Below are positions 51,141-60,049 of a DNA stretch of 64,000 nucleotides, one piece after another. The translations under genes and the position numbers were made by a program. Positions within the stretch are counted from its first letter, which is position 1. Every line of letters begins with the position of its first letter. The DNA comes from Bacillus yapensis (GTDB taxonomy: Bacteria; Bacillota; Bacilli; Bacillales; Cytobacillaceae), in assembly GCF_005280205.1 (NCBI RefSeq), contig NZ_SUND01000003.1:1-64000 (forward strand). Direction: 5' to 3'. The notes under the pieces were generated by a model. The model saw only the letters and a list, made by a program, of their open reading frames with translations. It was not told the origin of the DNA and did not search any database.

Positions 51141-52208
51141 TTAAACTGACACATAATCAGGGAGCTGAATTTGTTGTTCATGGCAAAAAGAGAGAATCCT
51201 ATCGAATATCCTTTCCGGTAGTTTAATTTTGTCATTCTTAAGACTTAACTTCGTTTTCCATTCCAGTTCACCTGGAAGATAGATTTCTGTATTTTCATTT
51301 ATTTTTGGTACCGATTTTATCATGTTGATCAATTCATTTAATCGATTCTTAAACTCTTCTATACTCATAAACGCTTCTGGATTTAAGGAAATAAACAGGT
51401 GTCCATTATTTCTTTTCCCATCCTCCTCAATTCCTGGATTCTGATTTCCAAAATAGGCACCAGTTAACACACCAGTAAGAATATCAACCATAAGCGTAAT
51501 TCCATATCCCTTATGATCACCAACTGGTAATATAAGCCCTTCTAGCGCTTCGTTTGCATCAGTGGTTGGTTCTCCTTTTGAATTAAGGGCCCATCCAACA
51601 GGTATAGGTTCCCCATTCAGGGCTTTTATCCTGATTTTCCCTCTCGCCACACTGTTAGCCATATCTAATGTAATAGGGTGTCCTATATGTGTAGGTACAG
51701 AAATGGACCAAGGATTATTTCCTAGTACTGGTTTTTTACCGCCCGTTGGTGCAATCGCAGGAGAGGCATTAGTCATGACAATTCCAATTTTATTTTGACT
51801 CGATGCTAATTCTGCGTAATAAGCAGCTGTACCAAAGTGGTTACTATTTCTCACACCGACTATACCGATGCCTTTTTCACTACTCAACTTAATCGCTTCT
51901 TTCATTGCATAGAAACTATTTACACTACCAAGTCCACTGTCTCCATCTAGTAATTTGATGTTTGACCCTTTTTCTATCAACTGAATAATTGGCTGGGGGT
52001 TAATATTACCTCTGCTAATCTGTTTAATATAAGTTGGTAGACGGAAAAGACCATGTGTATGAATTCCCTTTTGATCCGAATCTAGCAAGCTTTGGATGAC
52101 AATATCTGAATGCTCTGTTGAAACACCCACTTGAATCAACGCAGATTTTCCTACCCGTATATATTCTTCATTACTGAGTAAATAGGTAGTTTCCACTAAA
52201 GAAATCAT
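51141..52208 (-). CDS. Ldh2-family NAD(P)-dependent 2-hydroxyacid dehydrogenase
   Basis: This 355-aa enzyme of the malate/L-lactate/sulfolactate (MDH2/LDH2) family is unrelated in fold to classical lactate dehydrogenase. Motifs are SDQKGIHTHGLFRLPTYIKQ (about residues 44-63, His-Arg substrate site), GIVGVRNSNHFGTAAYYAEL (about 113-132, catalytic His), TLDMANSVARGKI and GYGITLMVDILTGVLTGAYF. It would oxidise one enantiomer of a 2-hydroxy acid. The D-isomer-type dehydrogenase at 55420 is of the other class, so the pair could oxidise and reduce both forms. ATG 52208 abuts AAAGGAG; GTG 52196 is an alternative start. Confidence 0.9.
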   Translation of the reverse strand: MISLVETTYLLSNEEYIRVGKSALIQVGVSTEHSDIVIQSLLDSDQKGIHTHGLFRLPTYIKQISRGNINPQPIIQLIEKGSNIKLLDGDSGLGSVNSFYAMKEAIKLSSEKGIGIVGVRNSNHFGTAAYYAELASSQNKIGIVMTNASPAIAPTGGKKPVLGNNPWSISVPTHIGHPITLDMANSVARGKIRIKALNGEPIPVGWALNSKGEPTTDANEALEGLILPVGDHKGYGITLMVDILTGVLTGAYFGNQNPGIEEDGKRNNGHLFISLNPEAFMSIEEFKNRLNELINMIKSVPKINENTEIYLPGELEWKTKLSLKNDKIKLPERIFDRILSFCHEQQIQLPDYVSV

Positions 52209-52254
52209 CTCCTTTCATATTTTTACAATTTAAGAACAAACTTAAAAAGTGATA

Positions 52255-53757
52255 TTATAAATTCGGAATCTCCGTATCTTTAGATTTTCCTTTGGGATTT
52301 CGTTTTTGAAAAATCATAGCACCAAGCAAAAATAAAATTAAAATTAAAATAACGATGCTATATCCTCTTGTAAAAAAGATGCTGAAACTGCCATCTGAAA
52401 GACTTAGTGATCTCCTTAGACTCGTTTCAATAATTGGACCAAGGATAAAAGCGAGTATAAAAGCAGGTAATGAAAAATCTAATTTTTTCATAAAGTAGGC
52501 AACTACACCCGCAACAATCGCTACCCAAACATCAAAGATATTCATATTTGATGCATACACACCAATTAGAGCGATAATAAGAATAATTGGCGTAAGAGCA
52601 TAGTTTGGCATAGTTAACATTCTTGCCCATAAAGATGTGGTATATTTCCCCAAGTAATACATAGCAATAGTTGCAACTAAAAACCCCCAAAAAATCCCAT
52701 ATACAAGATCCGGATGGGTTTCAAATACCTTTGGTCCTGGTTGAATCCCTTGTATTAGGAAGGCTCCTAAAATAACAGCTGTAGCCGGCGAACCTGGAAT
52801 CCCTAAGGTTAATAAAGGAACTAGTGCTCCACCTACTGCCCCATTGTTAGCAGCTTCTGGAGCTGCTATTCCATTCGGTTCTCCCTTCCCAAATGTCTCT
52901 GGATTTTTGGAAGCTCTCTTTGCTTCAGTATAGGCAAACCACGAAGCTGGTCCAGCACCTAATCCCGGGAGAACTCCAACAAACGATCCTATGATGGAAC
53001 CTCTTATCATCTCTTTGGCTACCATTTTTATCTCTTTCCAAGTTAATTTCGTTTTAAGATTTTTACTTTCAGTTACATAACGTTTATTTAGATCCCCAAG
53101 AGTAAACAGCACCTCAGATACAGCAAACATCCCTACTAGTAAAGCAATCATCGATACTCCATCTAATAGGCTAAGACTACCAAAGGTAAATCGTTGTGAA
53201 CCTGTAAATCCATCTAAACCTACCATACCTAGCAACAAACCTAATAGAACAGAAATGATACTTTTGGGAATATCACTTGAACTAAGCCCCGCCACACATA
53301 CTAATCCCAAGATTCCAAGTAAGAAAAATTCGGGATCTCCGAATTTAATGGCAACAGTAGATAAAGGTATTGTCAGTGTCATAAGTACCAAAGCCCCAAC
53401 AAGTCCACCAATGTAAGATCCTGTAAGTGAATACCCCAGTGCTTTACCTGGATAACCCTTTTTAGCCATAACAGATCCGTCTATGACAGTTGCCGTTGCT
53501 GCAGGTGTCCCTGGTACGCCTAGTACAATCGATGAAATCGATCCACCGTATTCAGCTCCCTGATAGACAGCCACTAGTAGTAAAATGGCTCCCAATGGGG
53601 ACATGGCATATGTGAACGGAAGAATCAAGGCAATTCCAATAGTGGCACCAAGACCAGGGAGTGCTCCAATCAAAAGACCATATAAGGTTCCTATTACGAT
53701 GGCTATTAGATTTTCTATAGTGAAAAGGGTAGAAAAATCCATCGAAAAAAGTTCCAT
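52255..53757 (-). CDS. tctA: TctA-type permease, large subunit of a tripartite tricarboxylate transporter
   Basis: This 500-aa integral membrane protein of the TctA family has about 12 hydrophobic spans. The conserved motif GLLIGALPGLGATIGIALIL (about residues 24-43) and its internal-repeat counterpart VGVLPGLGAGPASWFAYTEA (about 259-278) are both present, along with GIAAPEAANNGAVGGALVPL (about 297-316). It imports a carboxylate with TctB and the TctC binding protein, probably driven by an ion gradient. tctA is placed after tctC and tctB, the usual order. Confidence 0.93.
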   Translation of the reverse strand: MELFSMDFSTLFTIENLIAIVIGTLYGLLIGALPGLGATIGIALILPFTYAMSPLGAILLLVAVYQGAEYGGSISSIVLGVPGTPAATATVIDGSVMAKKGYPGKALGYSLTGSYIGGLVGALVLMTLTIPLSTVAIKFGDPEFFLLGILGLVCVAGLSSSDIPKSIISVLLGLLLGMVGLDGFTGSQRFTFGSLSLLDGVSMIALLVGMFAVSEVLFTLGDLNKRYVTESKNLKTKLTWKEIKMVAKEMIRGSIIGSFVGVLPGLGAGPASWFAYTEAKRASKNPETFGKGEPNGIAAPEAANNGAVGGALVPLLTLGIPGSPATAVILGAFLIQGIQPGPKVFETHPDLVYGIFWGFLVATIAMYYLGKYTTSLWARMLTMPNYALTPIILIIALIGVYASNMNIFDVWVAIVAGVVAYFMKKLDFSLPAFILAFILGPIIETSLRRSLSLSDGSFSIFFTRGYSIVILILILFLLGAMIFQKRNPKGKSKDTEIPNL

Positions 53758-53781
53758 CGTCTCGCCTCCTTTGCATTTATC

Positions 53782-54231
53782 CTAAAATAGAACATTTAAT
53801 AATTTTCCGAAAACAGCATATACAAAAAGAATTACAACCAATGAAATTCCAAGTGAGGTTAGAATTTTTTTGAACTTACTTCCATTGTTGTTATACAAAT
53901 AAAGCAGGGCAAATAGGAAGATAAATGAGCACACATAAAAAAGCCCTAAAAATTGCCAACACATAACAAAAACAATAGCCGCCACAACCGTGTATATGAC
54001 AAATTTAAATTTCTCTAACTCTACTTTTCTGTCTTCAGTCTTTTTCAGGGTTGTTATGAAACTAATAATGCAAGTAATAATTAACAAAATGGATATTACT
54101 TTTGGAAAAAAATCTGGTCCAATCGGCTGGTTCGTAGTCAAGGTCTTTAATGAAAAAGATTGATAAAGAAAAATTGCAGATACCAAAGTTATGAGAAGCA
54201 GCATTACATTTGTTCCTTTTTTATAACTCAT
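53782..54231 (-). CDS. tctB: TctB-type small membrane subunit
   Basis: This 149-aa protein has four hydrophobic spans (about residues 10-27, 40-58, 76-94, 98-115 and a final segment VVILFVYAVFGKLLNVLF), the typical TctB layout. The conserved-looking NQPIGPDFFPKVISILLI lies between spans 1 and 2. GAGG precedes ATG 54231. It lies 24 bp before tctA. Function is inferred from family and context. Confidence 0.85.
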   Translation of the reverse strand: MSYKKGTNVMLLLITLVSAIFLYQSFSLKTLTTNQPIGPDFFPKVISILLIITCIISFITTLKKTEDRKVELEKFKFVIYTVVAAIVFVMCWQFLGLFYVCSFIFLFALLYLYNNNGSKFKKILTSLGISLVVILFVYAVFGKLLNVLF

Positions 54232-54264
54232 TGAATTACCTCACTTTCATCTGGATAAAAGCAT

Positions 54265-54283
54265 GGAGAGCATTCTGCTCTCC
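54265..54283 (-). other. Hairpin between tctC and tctB
   Basis: GGAGAGCA and TGCTCTCC form an 8-bp perfect stem with a 3-base loop and no long T run. In binding-protein transporter operons such intergenic hairpins often protect the binding-protein mRNA, giving more TctC than permease. That role is inferred. Confidence 0.6.
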
Positions 54284-54299
54284 CGCTCCAACCATTTTT

Positions 54300-55310
54300 T
54301 TACTTCTTAATACTTTCAAACAGTTCTTTTCCATCCTCATAATAGTTGTTGAATACTTCTGTTAATTCCTCTCCAGTTTTAAAGTAAATATCTTGATTTG
54401 TGTTTTTAGCGTATTCCTTAAATTCAGGAGTCTCAGATACCTTTCGTAAAACCTCTGTTATTTTTTCCACTATTTCTTCAGGGGTACCTGGCCTAACAAA
54501 ATAGGCTCTCCAAATAAGTTCATCATCAATACTTGTAATTCCTAATTCTTTAAACGTCGGTACATCCGGATGTGTTGGAAGTCGTTCTGCGCTGCTTACA
54601 CCTAATAATCGAAGGTCGCCAGACTCAACCTGTTGCTGTACAACTTCACCGGAAGAAGTGATAGCGTCTCCATTCCCACCAAGAATTCTCGTTAACGCCT
54701 CAGAACCTCCGTCATAGGCAATATAGTTAAAGTTAATATCTGCTTCCTCCATAATTTTTAGAGAGAAAATATGTGTTGTACCATAAGTTTGTGAAGAAAC
54801 AACATTCAATTTCCCAGGATTGTTTTTTGCATACTCAACAAAATCCTGAAAAGTTATGAATGGACTATCTTTTGGGACAGCTAATACCTGGTAGTTTGAA
54901 ACCATTGTCGCTACCGGCTGTATATCTTTTGCTTCAAATGGAATTTCGCCAGAAGCCATTGTTAGTGGTAGAGTTGAAGAGTGGTTTAAGATAGTGTATC
55001 CATCTGCAGGTTTACTAAGCGCATAATTAAGTGCAATCGCACCACTTCCACCTTCTTTATTTTCAACAATAATTGTCTGGCCAAATTCTTTTTCAGCAAG
55101 TTTAGCCACTTCTCTTGTCATAATGTCTCCAGAACCACCAGCTGAAAACGGAACGACGAAAGTAATTGGTCTATTTGGGTAATCACTTGTGTTTTTTTCC
55201 CCACCTGACTGATTAGAATTTTCATTCGTTTTTGTACTAGAACTACACGCAACTAGAACGGTAGCTAATAATAAAAAAGTAATTACTAATATAGAACACT
55301 TTTTCCCCAT
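54300..55310 (-). CDS. tctC: TctC-type substrate-binding lipoprotein
   Basis: This 336-aa extracytoplasmic solute receptor of the Bug/TctC family has a lipoprotein signal: MGKKCSILVITFLLLATVLV ending in the lipobox VACSSS (Cys about residue 22). The mature domain starts PNRPITFVVPFSAGGSGDIM (about 45-64), the classic carboxylate-binding loop. ATG 55310 is preferred since GGGG lies 8 nt upstream; GTG 55319 would start inside that site. The ligand is some carboxylate. Bug family members bind citrate, tricarballylate, aromatic acids, sulfolactate and others. Confidence 0.93.
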   Translation of the reverse strand: MGKKCSILVITFLLLATVLVACSSSTKTNENSNQSGGEKNTSDYPNRPITFVVPFSAGGSGDIMTREVAKLAEKEFGQTIIVENKEGGSGAIALNYALSKPADGYTILNHSSTLPLTMASGEIPFEAKDIQPVATMVSNYQVLAVPKDSPFITFQDFVEYAKNNPGKLNVVSSQTYGTTHIFSLKIMEEADINFNYIAYDGGSEALTRILGGNGDAITSSGEVVQQQVESGDLRLLGVSSAERLPTHPDVPTFKELGITSIDDELIWRAYFVRPGTPEEIVEKITEVLRKVSETPEFKEYAKNTNQDIYFKTGEELTEVFNNYYEDGKELFESIKK

Positions 55311-55419
55311 CCATAGCACCCCTTTAATTATGATAAATAGTATCGCTAATAACTCTTTATTATTTGTAAATTTCGCCCTAAAAAGAAAACGCTTCCATTA
55401 ATATTCTAAAAACATACCT

Positions 55420-56421
55420 CTATATCGAACAAGATTGAAGTTCGTTAAAGTTAACAATGTCTTTTTCATTCGGAAGTTTCCCATTGCTTAAGACAGAATT
55501 GATATTAAGGCATGCTTTCTGAATAACCGCTTCCATTGCTTCATTTGTTCCACCTCCGATATGGGGTGTTAGTATCACATTCGGTAAAGAAGCCAGTTTG
55601 TTATCTTTCTCTATTGGTTCAGTTTCAAATACATCCAAACCTGCACCTGTCAACCGTCCAGATTTTAACACGTCATAAAGAGCATCCTCATCAATGACTC
55701 CTCCACGACAAGTATTTATTAAAACCGCTGTTTCCTTCATCAACAAAAGTCGTTCTTTATTAACTAAGTGATACGTTCCAGAGTTTAAGGGAACATGTAA
55801 TGAAACAACATCCGATTCTTGAATAAGTTTATCTAAATTCTTATAAGATACTCCTAACTCCGCTTCCTTTTCATTTGACAAACGATACGTGTCATAGTAG
55901 GAAATTTCACATTCAAATCCTTTTAAAAGTCTGCAGACTTCCCGTCCAATATTTCCAAATCCTATTAAACCGACTTTCTTATAAGAAAGCTGATAAGAAT
56001 GGTCACGTAGCTGTGTCTTTAACCATTCACCTTTGTGAACAATATAGTTGTGAGCTGTGACTAAATGTTTAAAAACCGATAGCATTAAGATAACGGAATG
56101 CTCAGCAACAGCTGTTGAGTTTAATCCTGGCGCATTAGCTACTGGAATCTTACGTTTTGAAGCTTCTACTAGATCAATATTGTTTATACCTGCACCTAGT
56201 TTTTGAATAAAAACACAATCATCAGCCTTCTCAATCCATTCCTTTGAAATCCCGTGAGTAAACGTTATCAAAACATTAGCAGTTCTAATATGCTTTTCCC
56301 AATCCTTCTTGTCTTTACAAAAAACAATGTCTATCTCTTTTGATAGTTGCTCCATTATCAAAATTTCCATCCTCTTCGAGATGCTATCTAAACAAAGTAC
56401 TTTTTTTCTATTCAATCCCAT
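55420..56421 (-). CDS. D-isomer-specific 2-hydroxyacid dehydrogenase
   Basis: This 333-aa NAD-dependent dehydrogenase of the D-2-hydroxyacid family (phosphoglycerate/glycerate/sulfolactate dehydrogenase-like) has Rossmann motif KKVGLIGFGNIGREVCRLLK (GxGxxG, about residues 148-167), the Arg motif NTCRGGVIDEDALYDVLKSG (about 230-249), Glu in AGLDVFETEP (about 255-264) and catalytic His in LTPHIGGGTNEAM. ATG 56421 has GGGGG 8 nt upstream. First gene of the ten-gene operon. With the Ldh2-type enzyme it could handle both stereoisomers of one 2-hydroxy acid. Confidence 0.92.
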   Translation of the reverse strand: MGLNRKKVLCLDSISKRMEILIMEQLSKEIDIVFCKDKKDWEKHIRTANVLITFTHGISKEWIEKADDCVFIQKLGAGINNIDLVEASKRKIPVANAPGLNSTAVAEHSVILMLSVFKHLVTAHNYIVHKGEWLKTQLRDHSYQLSYKKVGLIGFGNIGREVCRLLKGFECEISYYDTYRLSNEKEAELGVSYKNLDKLIQESDVVSLHVPLNSGTYHLVNKERLLLMKETAVLINTCRGGVIDEDALYDVLKSGRLTGAGLDVFETEPIEKDNKLASLPNVILTPHIGGGTNEAMEAVIQKACLNINSVLSNGKLPNEKDIVNFNELQSCSI

Positions 56422-56505
56422 TAAAATTCCCCCTATCATGGATTAACTTTTAATTTCGTTTCTTATATTACTATCACCTCTTTTATTCCAGATTATTCTG
56501 AATTT

Positions 56506-56574
56506 TCCTTCTGTTATAATCATACTAAATTCTTTTCAATTTGAATAATAGATATCCGTTATCGTATACATAAC
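56506..56574 (-). promoter_or_regulatory. Candidate promoter and LysR-type operator of the ten-gene operon
   Basis: GTTAT-N7-ATAAC (56558-56574) fits the T-N11-A pattern of LysR regulators. A possible -10 TATAAC (minus strand, 56513-56518) lies about 45 bp downstream with a TTGAAA -35 at a short 15-bp spacer. This would put the box centre at about -60, the usual place for LysR activators. Motif-based only. Confidence 0.35.
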
Positions 56575-56691
56575 CAGAAGTTATAAATAGCCAGTCATTT
56601 CCCCTAGTAGAAAAAAGTGATTTTAAAGCAAAATCTTTAGGTTGAGTAAATAACAATAATTTTAATGAACCAATTAGTATTTACTACTAAC

Positions 56692-56740
56692 ACAAAAAAC
56701 AAATAGTTCGAATATCTTCTAAGATTTTTCGAACTATTTT
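56692..56740 (-). terminator. Terminator after the MFS gene
   Basis: Minus strand AATAGTTCGAA pairs with TTCGAACTATT around about 15 bases, then TTGTTTTTT. It ends the sucC-like operon and separates it from the ten-gene operon. Confidence 0.8.
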
Positions 56741-57917
56741 ACATGGATCTGATTTTCGGTTTCTTCTTCATAGTTGGTCCTTCTCTTGTTCTGATGCCTT
56801 TCGCTAATACGGCTCCTGCTCCAAGCAATATTGCTTCAAATATAAAAATTGCTCCCAAGCCAATTAAATTACTTATACCTGCAAATATTACAGGTGTGAT
56901 AATTTGTGAAAATCTATTTCCTGCCAGACGAATTCCTAATACTTCGCCAGTATGTCCAATCGGGGCTAGATTATAGGAAACTATCGTCGTAAGGGGCTGA
57001 GTAATGCCCAATCCACATCCTAGTAATATCGAAATTAAAATGATTAAAGGATAATAGGAGGTTAATGGAACAGCAAGGTAAGAGACTGCACCACAAAACA
57101 TAAAAATAGAAATAAGTTTTGCTCGGCCCAATTTCTCTGTAAGGGTAGAAATAAAAACTCGGATGGCTACACTTGCTAAAGCCGTAATCGTCAATATCCA
57201 CCCAATTTCTGAAGGGCTCATGCCGATAGAACTTGAATAGAGAGGATAATAAACATTAAAAATATCTATAGCTGCTAAATTAATCATACTAATAAAAATG
57301 GATAGCTTTAGTTTAGGAATGGACAGCAATTTTCTTACACCCATCGTCTTAATTTTATCGCTGTTTAGCTTCTGTTGATTTGATTTTTTGATAATAAGGG
57401 ATAACACAAGCGGAACGATTGAAAAAAACACAAATAACAAAAATGAATGCTGAAAGCCTAAATGCTCAGTTGAATACCCTCCAATTAATGGTCCAAACAT
57501 TAAGCCAAGTGATGTAAATAGACTCATATTGGCAAAGGCTTGGTCCCTTTTTGAAGGTGGGACAGAGCTTGCAACCCCATTTTGAATGGCCACTATAGCA
57601 AGTAATTGAGCCCCTCCTAAGATTAATTGGGAGATATACAGAGTTAACAAAACTGGAAATAGATACGGAAGTATTAATGCAATCACCAAACTCACAGACC
57701 CAATTAGGATAGGAATTTTCTCACCATATTTATCAACAAACCTTCCCGCAAAAATGGCAAGCAAAAAAGGTGTTACTGAATAGCAAGCAGTGATAAATCC
57801 TATTTCTGTCATCGTTGCATCTAATGTTTCAGCAAATAAAGAAGTCATAGGACGGACTGCAGCTACGGGAAGTAAGACAAACAAAGCAGAAATTAAATAA
57901 ATATAATGATTTTTCAT
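56739..57917 (-). CDS. MFS transporter
   Basis: This 392-aa major facilitator protein has about 12 membrane spans. The helix 2-3 loop motif AGRFVDKYGEKIPILIGSVS (about residues 46-65) and the helix 4-5 segment GGAQLLAIVAIQNGVA are typical. The true start is ATG 57917 (MKNHYIYLISAL) with GGTGG upstream, because the 31 upstream codons lack a ribosome site. It is last in an operon with an acyl-CoA dehydrogenase homologue and a CoA ligase, so it may export a product or take up a related acid. Specificity is unknown. Confidence 0.87.
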   Translation of the reverse strand: MKNHYIYLISALFVLLPVAAVRPMTSLFAETLDATMTEIGFITACYSVTPFLLAIFAGRFVDKYGEKIPILIGSVSLVIALILPYLFPVLLTLYISQLILGGAQLLAIVAIQNGVASSVPPSKRDQAFANMSLFTSLGLMFGPLIGGYSTEHLGFQHSFLLFVFFSIVPLVLSLIIKKSNQQKLNSDKIKTMGVRKLLSIPKLKLSIFISMINLAAIDIFNVYYPLYSSSIGMSPSEIGWILTITALASVAIRVFISTLTEKLGRAKLISIFMFCGAVSYLAVPLTSYYPLIILISILLGCGLGITQPLTTIVSYNLAPIGHTGEVLGIRLAGNRFSQIITPVIFAGISNLIGLGAIFIFEAILLGAGAVLAKGIRTREGPTMKKKPKIRSM

Positions 57918-58025
57918 ATAATAAACCACCTTGTGTGGAGTTAAATTCTGCAAGTGTAAGTTAATTACATAAACTAGACAGTGTTTTAAAGAATGGAGAG
58001 TTACAATCAACCCTCCATTCTCCTA

Positions 58026-59171
58026 TTAGTAAACTCTATTGGTCCTTAATATATTTTTAGCAATTAAGTCCCTTTGTATTTGCGATGTACCTCCACCTAA
58101 CGTTCCGTACCTGGCTCCCCTTACCATTCTTTCAACAGGATATTCCTTAGTATAGCCATATCCTCCATGCAGTTGTAGGGCCTGATTTGTTACTCGAATA
58201 GCCATTTCATTCGTCATTAATTTTGCTACTGAAGCTTCTTGTTGATTAGGGAATCCCTTTCCTGCATTGATAGCTGCCCTATAAAGTAGGGTTTTACTTG
58301 CTTCAATATCCACATACATATCAGCAAGCATCCATTTGACTCCTTGGAAATCAGCAATTTCTTTGCCGAATTGTCTCCGTTCCTTTGTGTATTTCACCGC
58401 TTCATTAAATGCTCCTTCTGCTAAACCTAGACTTATAGATGCGTTTAGACAACGTTGGGTATTAAAAGCGGTCAATAATTTCTTAAACCCATTTTCGCGG
58501 ACTAAAATATTTTCTTTCGGTACCTGACACTGATCTAAGACAACTTCCCACAAATATTCTCCACCCATTGTTTTAAAGCCTTGACTGACTTTCATTCCAG
58601 GAGTGTTTTTTTCAATTAATAAGCATCCGACTCCATTACTTCCTGGCTCTCCTTCAAATCTTGTAAATAATAAGAACAAATCCGCTACATCTGCACGGCT
58701 AATTAATGTTTTAACACCATTAACAGTATAATTCTCACCATTTAAAACGGCATTTGTTTGAATATTAGCCACATCTGATCCTACATCAGGTTCTGTCATA
58801 CAAATTGCTAAAATTTTCTCTCCTCTAGCAACTCCTGGTAAGTACTTCATTTTTTGTTCTTCAGTCCCATATGCAACAAGTGCTTTTGCTTGGACTCCTA
58901 CTTCACCTAAAGCTGCCATCGCTGTTACATAACATCCTTTTGCTACTTCCTCTAAAATAAGGACAGCATCCATTATTGTTCCGTCAGATCCGCCATATTT
59001 CTCAGGAATTGATATCCCTAGCAAACCTAATTCTCCCAAAATTTTAATTGTTTCAAAAGGAAATTCTCCTTTTTCACATATTTCTGCTGCTCTAGGTTTG
59101 ATTTCCTTCTCAGTTATTTCTCTTACTGTTTTCACTAATAATTTTTGCTCATCTGATAATGTAAAATTCAT
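58026..59171 (-). CDS. Acyl-CoA dehydrogenase homologue lacking the usual catalytic Glu
   Basis: This 381-aa FAD protein has the acyl-CoA dehydrogenase fold: helical N-domain, MTEPDVGSDVANIQTNAVLN (about residues 125-144), FNTQRCLNASISLGLAEGAF (about 236-255), RRQFGKEIADFQGVKWMLAD and the C-terminal LHGGYGYTKEYPVERMVR. The standard base (Glu of YEGT) is replaced by Gly in LGGGTSQIQRD (about 363-373). The alternative Glu position used by isovaleryl- and long-chain enzymes reads Gln (FNTQR, residue about 239). Both sites are thus altered, as in 3-sulfinopropionyl-CoA desulfinase. It overlaps the SucD-like gene by 4 bp. It may not be an ordinary dehydrogenase. Confidence 0.88.
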   Translation of the reverse strand: MNFTLSDEQKLLVKTVREITEKEIKPRAAEICEKGEFPFETIKILGELGLLGISIPEKYGGSDGTIMDAVLILEEVAKGCYVTAMAALGEVGVQAKALVAYGTEEQKMKYLPGVARGEKILAICMTEPDVGSDVANIQTNAVLNGENYTVNGVKTLISRADVADLFLLFTRFEGEPGSNGVGCLLIEKNTPGMKVSQGFKTMGGEYLWEVVLDQCQVPKENILVRENGFKKLLTAFNTQRCLNASISLGLAEGAFNEAVKYTKERRQFGKEIADFQGVKWMLADMYVDIEASKTLLYRAAINAGKGFPNQQEASVAKLMTNEMAIRVTNQALQLHGGYGYTKEYPVERMVRGARYGTLGGGTSQIQRDLIAKNILRTNRVY

Positions 59172-60049
59172 TTCTTTTTCTCCCCCATCATTTTCTTTAA
59201 GATAGTAACAACTTCAGATATAGAAGTTGCAACTTGAACACCACTTTCCTGTAAATACTGTATTTTTTGTGCATATCCACCTTGATTATTTGCGATCAAT
59301 GCACCAGCATGACCCATCGGTACATCCTTAGGGGCTGTTCTTCCTGCTATATAAGCAACAACAGGTTTCGAATTATTGTTATCTAAAAAAGTAGCTGCCT
59401 CTTCTTCATCGTTACCTCCTATTTCTCCAACCATAACAATATAGTCCGTTTCACCATCTTCATTAAACAATTTAAGTACCTCTTTAAAGGATGTTCCTCT
59501 TATCGGATCTCCCCCTATACCCATGATTGTTGATTGCCCAATGCCTTCTTTGGTCAATTGATAACAAATTTCATAGGTTAAAGTACCACTTTTTCCAACC
59601 ACACCAACATTCCCTGGTAATGTAATAATGTCTGGTAGGAAACCAATTTTTGTTTTTCCTGGTACCGTAATTCCTGGTGTACATGGTCCTAGCAATCTAG
59701 TTTTTGACTTCGAAAGTTTCTCGTATACTTTTAACATATCCAGCTTTGGGATACCTTCGGTCACACACACGATTATCTTAATTTCCGATTCAATACTTTC
59801 AATAATGGCATTGGCTGCCGATTGAGGAGGTGCATAGATAATAGAGAGATCTATAGTGTGCTTGTTTAGCGCTTGTCTGACCGTGTCATAAATGGGCCAG
59901 TCTTCAACATATGAACCACCTTTTCCAGGAGATACTCCAGCTATAATTCGAGTATTATTTGCCCTCATGTTTATAGCATGTTTTTTAGCAGTGTAGCTCG
60001 TTAATCCTTGAACCAATACACTTGTATTCTCATTAATCAACACACTCAA
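59168..60049 (-). CDS. SucD-like CoA ligase alpha subunit
   Basis: This 293-aa protein of the succinyl-CoA synthetase alpha family has an N-terminal CoA-binding Rossmann domain starting INENTSVLVQGLTSYTAKKH, GVSPGKGGSYVEDWPIYDTV (about residues 38-57), the ligase domain LLGPCTPGITVPGKTKIGFL (about 134-153) and the phospho-His in PMGHAGALIANNQGG (about 241-255). It pairs with the beta-like protein from the overlapping upstream gene. It is diverged enough that the acyl substrate need not be succinate; malate, 3-sulfinopropionate and similar acids are used by relatives. Confidence 0.87.
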   Translation of the reverse strand: MSVLINENTSVLVQGLTSYTAKKHAINMRANNTRIIAGVSPGKGGSYVEDWPIYDTVRQALNKHTIDLSIIYAPPQSAANAIIESIESEIKIIVCVTEGIPKLDMLKVYEKLSKSKTRLLGPCTPGITVPGKTKIGFLPDIITLPGNVGVVGKSGTLTYEICYQLTKEGIGQSTIMGIGGDPIRGTSFKEVLKLFNEDGETDYIVMVGEIGGNDEEEAATFLDNNNSKPVVAYIAGRTAPKDVPMGHAGALIANNQGGYAQKIQYLQESGVQVATSISEVVTILKKMMGEKKK

